A stretch of DNA of 9,451 nucleotides from Halovivax sp. (GCA_007119345.1 SKPV01000193.1:1-9451); one strand, 5' to 3'. Positions 1-5,941 are shown, counted from the first letter of the stretch. Made by a program: numbers and translations. Notes: generated by a model from the sequence alone, not told the origin.

Positions 1-64
1 CACCCGAGATCGCATCGACCGCGTCACGGCGGCGCACAGAGGCTACCGCTCGGAGGTGCCGTGA
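1..64 (+). CDS. 3' end of an upstream gene (partial), product unknown
   Basis: The second forward frame is open from the window edge to a TGA at 62-64. It reads about 20 codons ending ...AAHRGYRSEVP, and 17 of the 20 third positions are G or C, as in the real genes here. The TGA shares its last base with the ATG of the next gene (TGATG), the usual sign of translational coupling in a compact operon. Too little is visible to name the product. Inference only: it is probably co-transcribed with, and functionally tied to, the PIN-like protein that follows. A chance open frame of this length is also possible. Confidence 0.5.
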   Translation, partial: TRDRIDRVTAAHRGYRSEVP

Positions 65-1101
65 TGCGGATCCAGCGCTCGCACCTCGCGGTGCTGTTGA
101 ACCGCCTCTACGACCGCGGTGACGACCGGTTCCCGATCGCCCACCCCGCCAACGAGGTCGGCGAACTCCTGACGGTCGAGCTCGGCGAGCCCGAGGACTG
201 TACGGTCCGCTTCTCGAAGCGCCGCGACGACTACGCGAGCGCCCGCGACGAGGTCGGCCGACACCATCCCGAGCCCGTCGCCGACGACCTCCCGGAGCCC
301 GACGAGTACGTCAAAGCCGCGGTGGCGAGCGGGATCGTCCCGATCGACAACTACGACGCGGTCGGCACCTTCGTCGATCGCTACGGCGATCCGGACCTGA
401 TGGCCGGCCACCCGCCGGTGTTCGCGGGCTTCGACACCAACCTGCTCCCCTGGCGGATCGATCGCATCCTCGGGCTGCGCGACCCGGACGAGGGCGTCGG
501 CTACGTCAACGGCTTCGTCCTCGCGGCGGGCGTCCGCGACGAGCTCGACTGGGACGTCAAGTGCCACGACGCCGACCCCTACGTCGACGCGTTCGGTCCC
601 GCGTTCGAAGAGTACTGGAACCAGCCGGTCGGCTCGGGCCGGATCAGCCGACTCGGGCTGCTGGCCTACCGCGACGTCAGGGACATCCAGCAGGCGGAGG
701 AGATCGACTGCGATCGCGGGGACGAACCGATCGTCGACGCCTACGACGAGTGGCAGTCCGAAGCCCGCGGACAGATCCTCCTGTTCAGCAACGACCGCAC
801 CTTCGTCGAGCGGGCCCGCGGCCACACCATCCTCGCCCAGCACGTGGCGTTCCCGCGGGACCTCCCGCGGAAGGCGACCGCGACGTGGCGCGAGGTCGAG
901 ACCCTCCTCTACGTGCTGACCCTCCTGTTCGGCGTCCTCGAGCTCCCCGGCGTGACCGTCCGCGGCGTCTGGCGCGGGAAGGACGGCCTCGACTGGCAGC
1001 GCGAACGGCTGCAACTCGACCCCCGGAGCCCGATCCTCGAGCCGCGCCTGGAGTGTGACCTCGCGATCGCCGAGTCCTACGAGGAGACGCGGGTGCGCTG
1101 A
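64..1101 (+). CDS. Haloarchaeal hypothetical protein with PIN-nuclease-like motifs
   Basis: An acidic 345-aa protein with haloarchaeal codon use. The ATG at 64 is preferred over the GTG at 61 because GGAGGTG at 52-58 lies five bases before it; this is one of the few good Shine-Dalgarno sites in the window. Two segments look like the acidic ends of a PIN-type metal-dependent nuclease fold: FAGFDTNLL at residues 120-128 (D124, with T125 and N126 following) and LLFSNDRTFVERA at about 239-251 (D244 after a hydrophobic strand). The roughly 120 N-terminal residues match no domain I know. Residues 280-295 form one hydrophobic stretch, more likely a buried helix than a clear membrane anchor. The gene overlaps the upstream gene by one base, so the two probably act together. 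The nuclease role is inferred from motifs; the family is not one I can name. Confidence 0.85.
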   Translation: MRIQRSHLAVLLNRLYDRGDDRFPIAHPANEVGELLTVELGEPEDCTVRFSKRRDDYASARDEVGRHHPEPVADDLPEPDEYVKAAVASGIVPIDNYDAVGTFVDRYGDPDLMAGHPPVFAGFDTNLLPWRIDRILGLRDPDEGVGYVNGFVLAAGVRDELDWDVKCHDADPYVDAFGPAFEEYWNQPVGSGRISRLGLLAYRDVRDIQQAEEIDCDRGDEPIVDAYDEWQSEARGQILLFSNDRTFVERARGHTILAQHVAFPRDLPRKATATWREVETLLYVLTLLFGVLELPGVTVRGVWRGKDGLDWQRERLQLDPRSPILEPRLECDLAIAESYEETRVR

Positions 1102-1469
1102 AACCGACGGACGCTCCGGGGAAGCGAGCGATCGCAGCGGCTCTCGTTACCGGGAGACTCGCACTGGCGGGGCGAGGCGCTCGGCGACGCGGGGGTTTCG
1201 CTGCCGGGACGAGGTTCGCACTGTCGGAGTGAGGTTCGCATTGCCGGGACGAGGTGCGCGCTGCCGGGGCTGACGGACGGTTCGAACGGAAGTGGCCTCG
1301 GTGCCTTCGGATCGTTCGTCGACGGACGCGAGGAACGGGGAAGCCCCGTCCGGCCCCTACGCCCTCGGCACCGCAGTTCGCGTCGTCATCGGCCGGCCGG
1401 TGGTACGCCGCGGACCGCGAAAACCGTTGTGCCGGCGCCGGTGTGGCGCCGCGATCACTCCGGCCCCGG
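1102..1469. other. Gene-free spacer between convergent genes
   Basis: These 368 bases lie between the ends of two convergent genes. The first part (about 1120-1150) is the low-complexity GCGAGCGATCGCAGCGGCTC type common beside haloarchaeal genes and may help end transcription, but there is no clear T tract. The 20-bp degenerate tandem repeat at 1191-1270 and the duplicated stop-codon segment at 1455-1484 are listed separately. Overlapping open frames here have arginine/serine-rich translations typical of non-coding high-GC DNA, so I call no gene. Confidence 0.6.
1191..1270. repeat. Degenerate 20-bp tandem repeat, four units
   Basis: Four consecutive 20-base units start at 1191, 1211, 1231 and 1251 and follow the pattern GAGGTTCGCACTGCCGGGAC with one to several changes each. 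A fifth, more diverged unit lies at 1154-1173 but is out of phase (37 bases before the next). The repeat lies downstream of both flanking convergent genes. Its function is unknown; replication slippage is the simplest origin. Confidence 0.75.
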
Positions 1470-1484
1470 TCACTCCGGTCTCGC
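1455..1484 (-). repeat. 15-bp tandem duplication covering the stop codon of the DUF429 gene
   Basis: TCACTCCGG occurs at 1455-1463 and again at 1470-1478, fifteen bases apart. Read on the minus strand, each copy gives CCGGAGTGA, so the DUF429 gene ends at the TGA at 1472-1470 and a second in-frame TGA lies five codons further on. A readthrough product would gain only four residues. Confidence 0.7.
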
Positions 1485-2198
1485 GTACACCATCTCCATC
1501 GGCAGTCCCGTCTCGTCGGTCGGCGGCTCCTCCGGCAGCGTCTCGAGGCCGCCCGTCCGCTCGCTCGCCGTCAGCGCCAGCGCGAACGCGTCGAGCAGGT
1601 CGTCGTTCGACGCGCCGGCGTCGAGGCCCGTCCCCGCCGCGCGGACGCCCTCGAGGACGTCCGGATCCACCGCCTCCAGCGCGTCGATCCGCTCCCAGAA
1701 GGCGGCGACCGGCTGGCCGGTCTTGGAGTACCGCATCGACGCCTCGTCGTTCAGCGCCCAGAAGCAGACCTCGGGGTGCGCCTCCCGGATCGTCCCGCGA
1801 GCGTCCGCGCCGGGTCCTCGGAGGAAGTCGTCCAGCTCGCGTAACTTGTCCGCGATCCCCCACGTCTGCACGCCGAGGCTCCCATCGGTTCGCGCCTCCT
1901 GGATCGCCTTCGCCTCCTCGTAGCCGTCCGCCGCGAGCGCCGGCCGGATCGGCGTCGGGAAGACGCTCGAGTGCCGATCCGGGCTCAGCACCCGTCTCGC
2001 GGCCGCGTCGCAGGTCCGCGGCTCGGCGGAGTCCTCGCGCAGGCCGATCGGGACGTCGATCAGGATCGTCTCCGCGTCCCCGTGAGCGGCCCACAGCGCC
2101 TCGACGTCCGGGTAGACGCCCCGCCCCGCGTACGAGTCGTCCGCGTAGACGACCGCGAGCCAGCCGTCAGTCGTGCCGTCGACGCCGACGTACGTCAC
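1470..2198 (-). CDS. DUF429 family protein (predicted RNase H-like fold)
   Basis: The protein has the hallmarks of DUF429: an opening strand GVDGTTDGW with an acidic residue (Asp7 when numbered from the start chosen here), a second strand ILIDVPIGL with its acidic residue, HPEVCFWAL in the middle, and NDDLLDAFALAL near the C-terminus. Together these form an RNase H-like acidic cluster. The family is predicted to be a nuclease but its biochemical role is not established. I chose the GTG at 2198 (MTYVGVDG...) because a TATA-like TTTCAT on the minus strand sits about 28 bases upstream, and because family members usually start directly at the first strand. The GTG at 2204 adds two residues and is possible. 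The gene is convergent with the PIN-like gene and divergent from phnD. About 242 aa, usual for the family. Confidence 0.88.
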   Translation of the reverse strand: MTYVGVDGTTDGWLAVVYADDSYAGRGVYPDVEALWAAHGDAETILIDVPIGLREDSAEPRTCDAAARRVLSPDRHSSVFPTPIRPALAADGYEEAKAIQEARTDGSLGVQTWGIADKLRELDDFLRGPGADARGTIREAHPEVCFWALNDEASMRYSKTGQPVAAFWERIDALEAVDPDVLEGVRAAGTGLDAGASNDDLLDAFALALTASERTGGLETLPEEPPTDETGLPMEMVYARPE

Positions 2199-2223
2199 GC
2201 ACACCCCTTCGAACGGCGGTCGG

Positions 2224-2229
2224 ATGAAA
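2224..2229 (-). promoter_or_regulatory. TATA-like element for the DUF429 gene
   Basis: TTTCAT on the minus strand is centred about 28 bases upstream of the GTG at 2198, the spacing expected for a leaderless haloarchaeal transcript. It is a weak match to TTTAWA, so it serves mainly to support the start choice. Confidence 0.4.
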
Positions 2230-2270
2230 CGTGCGGTCAGTCGAGGACGGCTCCCCGGCCCCGGGTCGAG

Positions 2271-2380
2271 CCCCGGCCGAGTCGAACCACCCCAACTGGA
2301 CCCCGGCCGAATCGAACCACCCCGACTGGACCCCGGCCGAATCGAGCCATCCTAACTGGACCCCGGCCGAATCGAACATT
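2271..2380. repeat. 30-bp tandem repeat array, about 3.7 units
   Basis: CCCCGGCCGA recurs at 2271, 2301, 2331 and 2361, exactly 30 bases apart. Each is followed by [AG]TCGAACCACCCC[AG]ACTGGA or a close variant, and the last unit breaks off at about 2380. Adjacent units differ at only a few positions. The array lies between the divergent DUF429 and phnD genes, about 200 bases before phnD. The period divides by three, so decapeptide-repeat reading frames open on both strands, but they lack supporting start sites. There are no unique spacers, so it is not CRISPR. Confidence 0.9.
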
Positions 2381-2427
2381 CGTCGAATTCGACGGGAGTC
2401 GAAGGGGGCTGGACCGGTACGGGTGGC

Positions 2428-2447
2428 GTTACAACCGGTACCGTAAC
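2428..2447. promoter_or_regulatory. Inverted repeat upstream of the phn promoter (possible operator)
   Basis: GTTAC at 2428-2432 and GTAAC at 2443-2447 are inverted copies flanking ACCGGTACC, itself built from overlapping palindromes (ACCGGT, GGTACC). A further ACCGGTAC copy lies about 20 bases earlier (2413-2420). The dyad sits roughly 35 bases upstream of the TATA box at 2483, where a haloarchaeal activator or repressor could bind. The assignment is by position and symmetry only; I know no matching regulator site. Confidence 0.35.
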
Positions 2448-2482
2448 ACTACCCAAACTGTGTCCCACATCAGCATATATTG

Positions 2483-2490
2483 TTTATAAA
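2483..2490 (+). promoter_or_regulatory. TATA box for the phnDCE operon
   Basis: TTTATAAA is a near-perfect archaeal TATA box in the most AT-rich stretch of the window (about 2440-2580). It predicts a transcript start around 2512-2516 and a leader of roughly 70 nt. The leader could fold through TGTGGAC (2523-2529) pairing with GTCCACA (2577-2583), which covers the start codon. A second TATA-like TTTATG at 2552-2557 is about 28 bases before the ATG and would give a leaderless transcript, so there may be two promoters. Confidence 0.6.
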
Positions 2491-2582
2491 TCACACGTTT
2501 TGTCCGCTTTTAGCGCTATAATTGTGGACGTACGGTCGAATTTTTCTCAGATTTATGTACCTTGACATAGTCTAGTGTCCAC

Positions 2583-3599
2583 ATGCCACAGGGTGCGACA
2601 ATCGGTGTGGATCGGCGAACGTTTCTGGCAGGGACCGGGGCCGCGGCGCTCGCGGGCGCGAGTGGGTATCTCGGCGTCGCTCGCGCGACCCGGGAGGAGG
2701 TGCGCTTCGTGCTCAACCCGGCGGAGGCCGACGTCGACATCACCAGACAGTATCAGCCGATGATCGAGTACCTCGAGGCGGAGACGGGCGCGACGATCGA
2801 TCCGGTCGAAACCGCCTCCTACGCCGAGACGCTGGTCGCGATTCGGGACGGACACGCGGAGATCGCGGACTCCTCGCCCTCGGCCGCCGTCGCCGGCGAA
2901 GGCGTCGTCGACGTCGTCGGCATCCGGGTCGCCTTCGGCGCCGCCCAGTACTTCGCGACCATCACGACGACGCCCGAGGACGGGATCGAAGAGCTGGCCG
3001 ACCTCGAGGGGGAGCTGATCTACGCCGGCGCGCCGATGTCGGTCAGCGGCACGCTGGTCCCGCTGGTCATGCTCCAGGAGGCCGGCCTCGACGTCGGAAC
3101 CGCGCCCGACGGCGACCCGGTCGACTTCGACATCGAGTACGGCGATCACTCGATCGCGCGCAACCAGCTGATCCAGCGCGAGGAGGTCGCCGCCGCCTGT
3201 ACGGGCGCGTTCACCAGCGCGCCGCTGGTGCCCCAGGAGCAGTTCGACGAGTACGAGGACTTCGTCGAGTACTCCGCCGAGTACGAGGACGCGGGCTCGG
3301 ACATCGGCGACGAGGACGCCGACCCGAACGACGAGCTGCGGTTGCTCGACGTCTCGGATCCGCTCCCCCGGGCGCCGATCATCGCGCGCTCGGACTGGGA
3401 CGACCCCGTCCGAGAAGAGGTGGAGGCGGCGATCCTCGCCGTCGAGGAGGAGGACCTCGCCCACGACGACGAGGAGCTCGACGACGACGAGGTCGAGGAG
3501 CTGTGGTTCACCGGGGTCGAGGAGGGCGACATCGACGACTACGAGCCCATCCGCGAGGTGCTCGACGCCCTCGACCTCCAGTTCGAGGACCTGGAGTGA
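2583..3599 (+). CDS. phnD: PhnD: phosphonate/phosphate-ester ABC transporter substrate-binding protein
   Basis: The extracytoplasmic binding protein that delivers phosphonate-type substrates to the PhnC/PhnE importer. Residues 1-36 form a Tat signal: twin arginines at 11-12 in DRRTFLAG, then a small-residue hydrophobic stretch, with a possible cleavage after ARA at 33-35. The mature part matches the PhnD family: FVLNPAEADVDITRQYQPMIEYLEAETG (43-69), SYAETLVAIRDGHAEIADSSPSAAV (79-103), and SVSGT at 153-157 in the place of the family's phosphonate-binding Ser/Thr loop. The C-terminal third is extremely acidic (Asp/Glu runs), a halophile adaptation. Length (338 aa) is normal for the family. There is no lipobox cysteine after the signal, unlike many haloarchaeal binding proteins. 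The exact substrate (phosphonate, phosphite or phosphate ester) cannot be told from sequence. First gene of the operon, 41 nt before phnC. Confidence 0.93.
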   Translation: MPQGATIGVDRRTFLAGTGAAALAGASGYLGVARATREEVRFVLNPAEADVDITRQYQPMIEYLEAETGATIDPVETASYAETLVAIRDGHAEIADSSPSAAVAGEGVVDVVGIRVAFGAAQYFATITTTPEDGIEELADLEGELIYAGAPMSVSGTLVPLVMLQEAGLDVGTAPDGDPVDFDIEYGDHSIARNQLIQREEVAAACTGAFTSAPLVPQEQFDEYEDFVEYSAEYEDAGSDIGDEDADPNDELRLLDVSDPLPRAPIIARSDWDDPVREEVEAAILAVEEEDLAHDDEELDDDEVEELWFTGVEEGDIDDYEPIREVLDALDLQFEDLE

Positions 3600-3640
3600 C
3601 GCGCCGCGAGCACAGCGGACGCGAAACCGACCCAGCCGAC

Positions 3641-4474
3641 ATGAGCGAGATCGAAGTCGACGGGCTGACGAAGGTCTTCGGGGAGACCGTGGCGCTCGAG
3701 GACGTCTCCGTCGAGATCGAGGCGGGCGAGTTCGTCGTCGTGCTCGGCGTCTCCGGCTCCGGGAAGTCGACGCTGCTGCGCTGTCTCAACGGACTGACGG
3801 CGCCGACCGAGGGGGCCGTGTACGTCGACGGCGAGGCGGTCACCTCCCCGAGGAGCGACGTCGCGATGATCTTCCAGCAGCACAACATCATCGGCGGGAT
3901 GAGCGCGTACTCGAACGCGCTCACCGGCGGGTTGAACCGCGCCGGCTTGCTCGAGAGCGTCCTGAAGCTCCACGACGAGGAGGAGAAGATCCGGGCGCTC
4001 GAGGCGCTCGACACCGTCGGCCTGCTCGAGCAGGCCCGACAGCGCGCCCGGCGGATGAGCGGCGGCCAACAGCAGCGGGTGGGCATCGCCCGCGCGCTGG
4101 TCCAGCAGCCGAACGCCCTGCTCGCCGACGAGCCGGTCGCGAGCCTCGACCCGGGAAGCTCCCAGCAGGTGATGGGCTACCTGCGCCGGGCCGCCGAAGA
4201 GCGCGGCCTGACGGCGCTCATCAGCCTCCACCAGGTCAACCTCGCCCGGAAGTTCGGCGAGCGGTTCGTCGGACTGCGCGACGGTCGGAAGGTGTTCGAC
4301 GGCTACCGCGAGGAGTTCACGATCGACGTCGTCGACGAGATCTACGGCGAGGTCGACACCGAGGGGATGTTCGCCGACCCGGACGATGGCGACGGGGCGG
4401 TCGTCGACGGAGACGTCGCGGCCGGGACCGATCGGTCGGACGGGAGGCGCGACCGGGGGCAGGTCACCGAATGA
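3641..4474 (+). CDS. phnC: PhnC: phosphonate ABC transporter ATP-binding protein
   Basis: A cytoplasmic ATPase that powers the importer. All ABC motifs are present in a 277-aa protein: Walker A GVSGSGKST at residues 36-44, Q-loop FQQ at 78-80, signature MSGGQQQR at 139-146 (Met in place of the usual Leu), Walker B LLADEP around 160-165 followed by ASLDP, and switch His197 in LISLHQ. Phosphonate-type features include the FQQHNIIGGMSAYSNALTGGL region and the GLRDGRKVFDG tail. The last 30 or so residues are an acidic/Arg-rich halophilic extension. I chose the ATG at 3641 because the protein then begins directly with the first strand (MSEIEVDGLTKVFG); the open frame upstream overlaps phnD and has non-coding character. 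There is no Shine-Dalgarno site. Its TGA at 4472-4474 overlaps an ATG at 4471. Confidence 0.95.
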   Translation: MSEIEVDGLTKVFGETVALEDVSVEIEAGEFVVVLGVSGSGKSTLLRCLNGLTAPTEGAVYVDGEAVTSPRSDVAMIFQQHNIIGGMSAYSNALTGGLNRAGLLESVLKLHDEEEKIRALEALDTVGLLEQARQRARRMSGGQQQRVGIARALVQQPNALLADEPVASLDPGSSQQVMGYLRRAAEERGLTALISLHQVNLARKFGERFVGLRDGRKVFDGYREEFTIDVVDEIYGEVDTEGMFADPDDGDGAVVDGDVAAGTDRSDGRRDRGQVTE

Positions 4475-4550
4475 ACGCCACGAAACCCACCGCACCATGA
4501 GCGTCGAGACCGACCAGACCACGAGCGCCACGAAACCCACCGCACCATGA
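4471..4550 (+). other. Two chained mini-ORFs linking phnC to phnE through ATGA overlaps
   Basis: Three ATGA motifs are nested in series. The phnC stop overlaps the ATG at 4471, which opens a 9-codon frame (MNATKPTAP) ending at TGA 4498-4500. That stop overlaps the ATG at 4497, which opens a 17-codon frame (MSVETDQTTSATKPTAP) ending at TGA 4548-4550. That stop in turn overlaps the ATG of phnE at 4547. A ribosome reinitiating at each overlap could pass from phnC to phnE in steps. Whether the peptides are made is unknown; they may be by-products of the duplication. Direct scanning or internal entry at 4547 is the simpler alternative. Confidence 0.4.
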
Positions 4551-4570
4551 GCGTCGAGACCGACCCTCGC
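4471..4570 (+). repeat. 50-bp tandem duplication across the phnC/phnE junction
   Basis: The segment starting at 4471 is repeated starting at 4521. Bases 4476-4515 are identical to 4526-4565 (40 bp), and two of the five bases before that stretch differ. Each copy carries CGAAACCCACCGCACC followed by ATGAGCGTCGAGACCGACC, so both the phnE start codon and its upstream context are duplicated. The left copy holds the phnC stop codon; the matching bases of the right copy (ACGA) have lost it. Because 50 is not a multiple of three, the left start is out of frame with phnE. The high identity suggests a recent or selected duplication. Confidence 0.95.
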
Positions 4571-5608
4571 GTCCGCGAGACCTACCGGTCGATCAAACGT
4601 GCCAGACGCATCCGGGCCGTCGGGTACGGCGCGCTCGTCGCCGTGGTCGCGTACCTGTTCTACAGCGCGCTCGTCGCCATCGACTGGTTCGGGACGAGTC
4701 GCTACTACGGCGCGTTCGGCGACGCCGTCATGGATTTCTTCCCCTTCATCGTCTCGGAACCCCCGTTCGTCGACCCGAGCGGGGTCCGCGAGTACGGCGC
4801 CTTCATCCACGACCGGGAGCTCATCTACGACGTCGAGCTCCTCGAGGAGCTGTCCTCGCCGACGGCCGACCCCGTCGCCTTCCTCGTCGAGCTACCCGGC
4901 TTCGTCGCGACGGTCCTGACCGCCGGCGGCGGGCCGCTCGTCCTCTTCGGCGTCGCCGGCACTACGCTCTCGATGGCGGTCGCCGGCACCGTCATCGGCT
5001 TCCCGTTCGCCCTGCTCTTCGGAATCCTCGGGAGCGAGCGCGTCACGCCGTTCCCGTTCAACTTCGTCTTCCGCGGGGTGATGTCGATGATCCGCGCGAT
5101 TCCGGCGCTGGTCTGGGCGCTCATCTTCGTCCCGCTGTCCGGGCTCGGCCCCGTCACCGCGATGATCGCGATCGCCGTCGACACGGTCGGCAACCTCGGC
5201 CGGCTCTTCGTCGACGAGCTCGAGGAGATCGAGGACGGCCCCATCGAGGCGATGGAGACGACCGGCGCGAGCCGCCCCCAGACGATCGTCTTCGGGATGC
5301 TCAGCCAGGTCCACACCTCCTTCATCGCCTGGACGCTCTACATCTTCGAGATCAACGTCCGGATCGCCGTCTCGCTCGGCATCATCGGCGGGGGCGGGCT
5401 GGGGCTCGTGCTCGCGACCCAGATCGACCTCTTCGCGTTCACCGAGGCGATGGCGACCATCCTCGTCATCCTCGTGCTGATCATCTCCGTGGAGCTGTTC
5501 AGCCAGCGCATCCGCGCGCGGATCCGCGCCGACGAGAGCGAACCCGGCTCGCTGTGGGAGCTGCTGAAGGGCTTTCCGCGAAGAATGGTCGAGTCGCTGG
5601 CGAAGTAA
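4547..5608 (+). CDS. phnE: PhnE: phosphonate ABC transporter permease
   Basis: The integral membrane channel subunit of the importer, 353 aa. There is one N-terminal hydrophobic segment (about residues 26-46), a periplasm-like loop rich in acidic residues (about 50-125), and then the BPD_transp_1-type core with four or five segments (about 128-160, 175-215, 265-295, 300-325). The cytoplasmic coupling loop EAMETTGASRPQTIVFG starts at residue 234 and fits the EAA motif that docks on PhnC. GIIGGGGLG in the last third is typical of PhnE. The start at 4547 is the second of two duplicated ATGs; the first (4497) hits a stop after 17 codons, so 4547 is the only in-frame choice that gives the N-terminus MSVETDPRVR. 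It has no Shine-Dalgarno site and probably depends on coupling to phnC. Last gene of the operon. Confidence 0.94.
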   Translation: MSVETDPRVRETYRSIKRARRIRAVGYGALVAVVAYLFYSALVAIDWFGTSRYYGAFGDAVMDFFPFIVSEPPFVDPSGVREYGAFIHDRELIYDVELLEELSSPTADPVAFLVELPGFVATVLTAGGGPLVLFGVAGTTLSMAVAGTVIGFPFALLFGILGSERVTPFPFNFVFRGVMSMIRAIPALVWALIFVPLSGLGPVTAMIAIAVDTVGNLGRLFVDELEEIEDGPIEAMETTGASRPQTIVFGMLSQVHTSFIAWTLYIFEINVRIAVSLGIIGGGGLGLVLATQIDLFAFTEAMATILVILVLIISVELFSQRIRARIRADESEPGSLWELLKGFPRRMVESLAK

Positions 5609-5724
5609 CGTGCGAGGCGGCGGCTCGCGGTTCGTTTTCGTGGGGGTCGTCAGACGGGTCGGCCGCTCGCGAACGGGGAGCGCAGCGACCCGTGAGCCAA
5701 GACGCCGAACGAAGTGAGGTCGCT

Positions 5725-5747
5725 CGAAAGGCGCGGGGCGCCTTTCG
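5725..5747. terminator. Perfect 9-bp hairpin between convergent genes
   Basis: CGAAAGGCG (5725-5733) and CGCCTTTCG (5739-5747) are perfect inverted copies around a five-base loop CGGGG. The site lies between the 3' ends of phnE and the IMPase gene, where a bidirectional terminator or RNA-stabilising stem is plausible. No T tract follows on either strand, so the terminator role is uncertain. Confidence 0.45.
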
Positions 5748-5781
5748 TGGTGGCGAGAGGGCTCCGCTCTCTCGAACCACG
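5746..5781. repeat. Nested inverted repeat, 36 bases
   Basis: The outer arms CGTGGT (5746-5751) and ACCACG (5776-5781) enclose inner arms CGAGAG (5754-5759) and CTCTCG (5769-5774). This gives a two-part stem with a nine-base loop. It shares two bases with the preceding hairpin, so the two structures compete or stack. Possible roles are transcript end protection or termination; none is shown. Confidence 0.6.
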
Positions 5782-5941
5782 GCGAGGCTGGGGAGGTGTG
5801 AGGTGCGGTGGGCGGGATCGAAAAGGGGCCGGGGCTTTCTGGTCCTGGTATTCGCAGAACAAGCCGGACTGACCGCGGATGGATCGGCATCCGAGCGGAA
5901 AGCCCACACCCGAAACGAATCGCCAGGCCGCCGGCAGCCGG

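Larger units (their letters stand above)
5609..5941. other. Gene-free spacer between convergent phnE and the IMPase gene
   Basis: These 333 bases hold no convincing gene. Just after phnE the T-rich run TTCGTTTTCG (about 5631-5640) may act as an archaeal-type terminator. From 5660 to 5725 comes the low-complexity GGAGCGCAGCGACCCGTGAG / GAACGAAGTGAGGTCGCTC type of sequence frequent between haloarchaeal genes. Two strong hairpins follow (5725-5781, listed separately). On the other strand, TTCGTTTCGGG (about 5912-5922) lies just past the IMPase stop. Open frames crossing the region are arginine/serine-rich shadows. Confidence 0.6.

Noticed and set aside
43..1014. Minus-strand 323-codon frame opposite the first gene
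   Set aside because: The plus strand has a Shine-Dalgarno site, coupling to the upstream gene and better coding character.
2271..2370. GTTCGATTC on the minus strand in each unit as a tRNA T-loop
   Set aside because: The flanking five-base arms do not pair and no acceptor or anticodon arm is present.
2167..2379. Minus-strand frame with a decapeptide repeat (WFDSAGVQLG type), and the matching plus-strand frames, as repeat proteins
   Set aside because: They arise because the repeat period is a multiple of three; the minus frame overlaps the DUF429 start in another frame, its non-repeat part is arginine-rich, and no start signal supports it.
2271..2380. 30-bp repeats as a CRISPR array
   Set aside because: The units are directly adjacent with no unique spacers and there are no cas genes in the window.
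3503..3640. Longer N-terminus for PhnC
   Set aside because: It overlaps the phnD coding region, reads as Arg/Pro-rich shadow sequence, and PhnC proteins start at the first strand.
2553..4810. Long minus-strand frames across phnD, phnC and the start of phnE
   Set aside because: High-GC antisense shadows with no recognisable domains; the plus strand encodes a complete transporter.
4892..5890. 332-codon minus-strand frame across phnE and the spacer
   Set aside because: Antisense shadow of phnE, rich in Arg/Asp/Glu/Pro with no conserved motif; its first part lies in hairpin-rich non-coding DNA.
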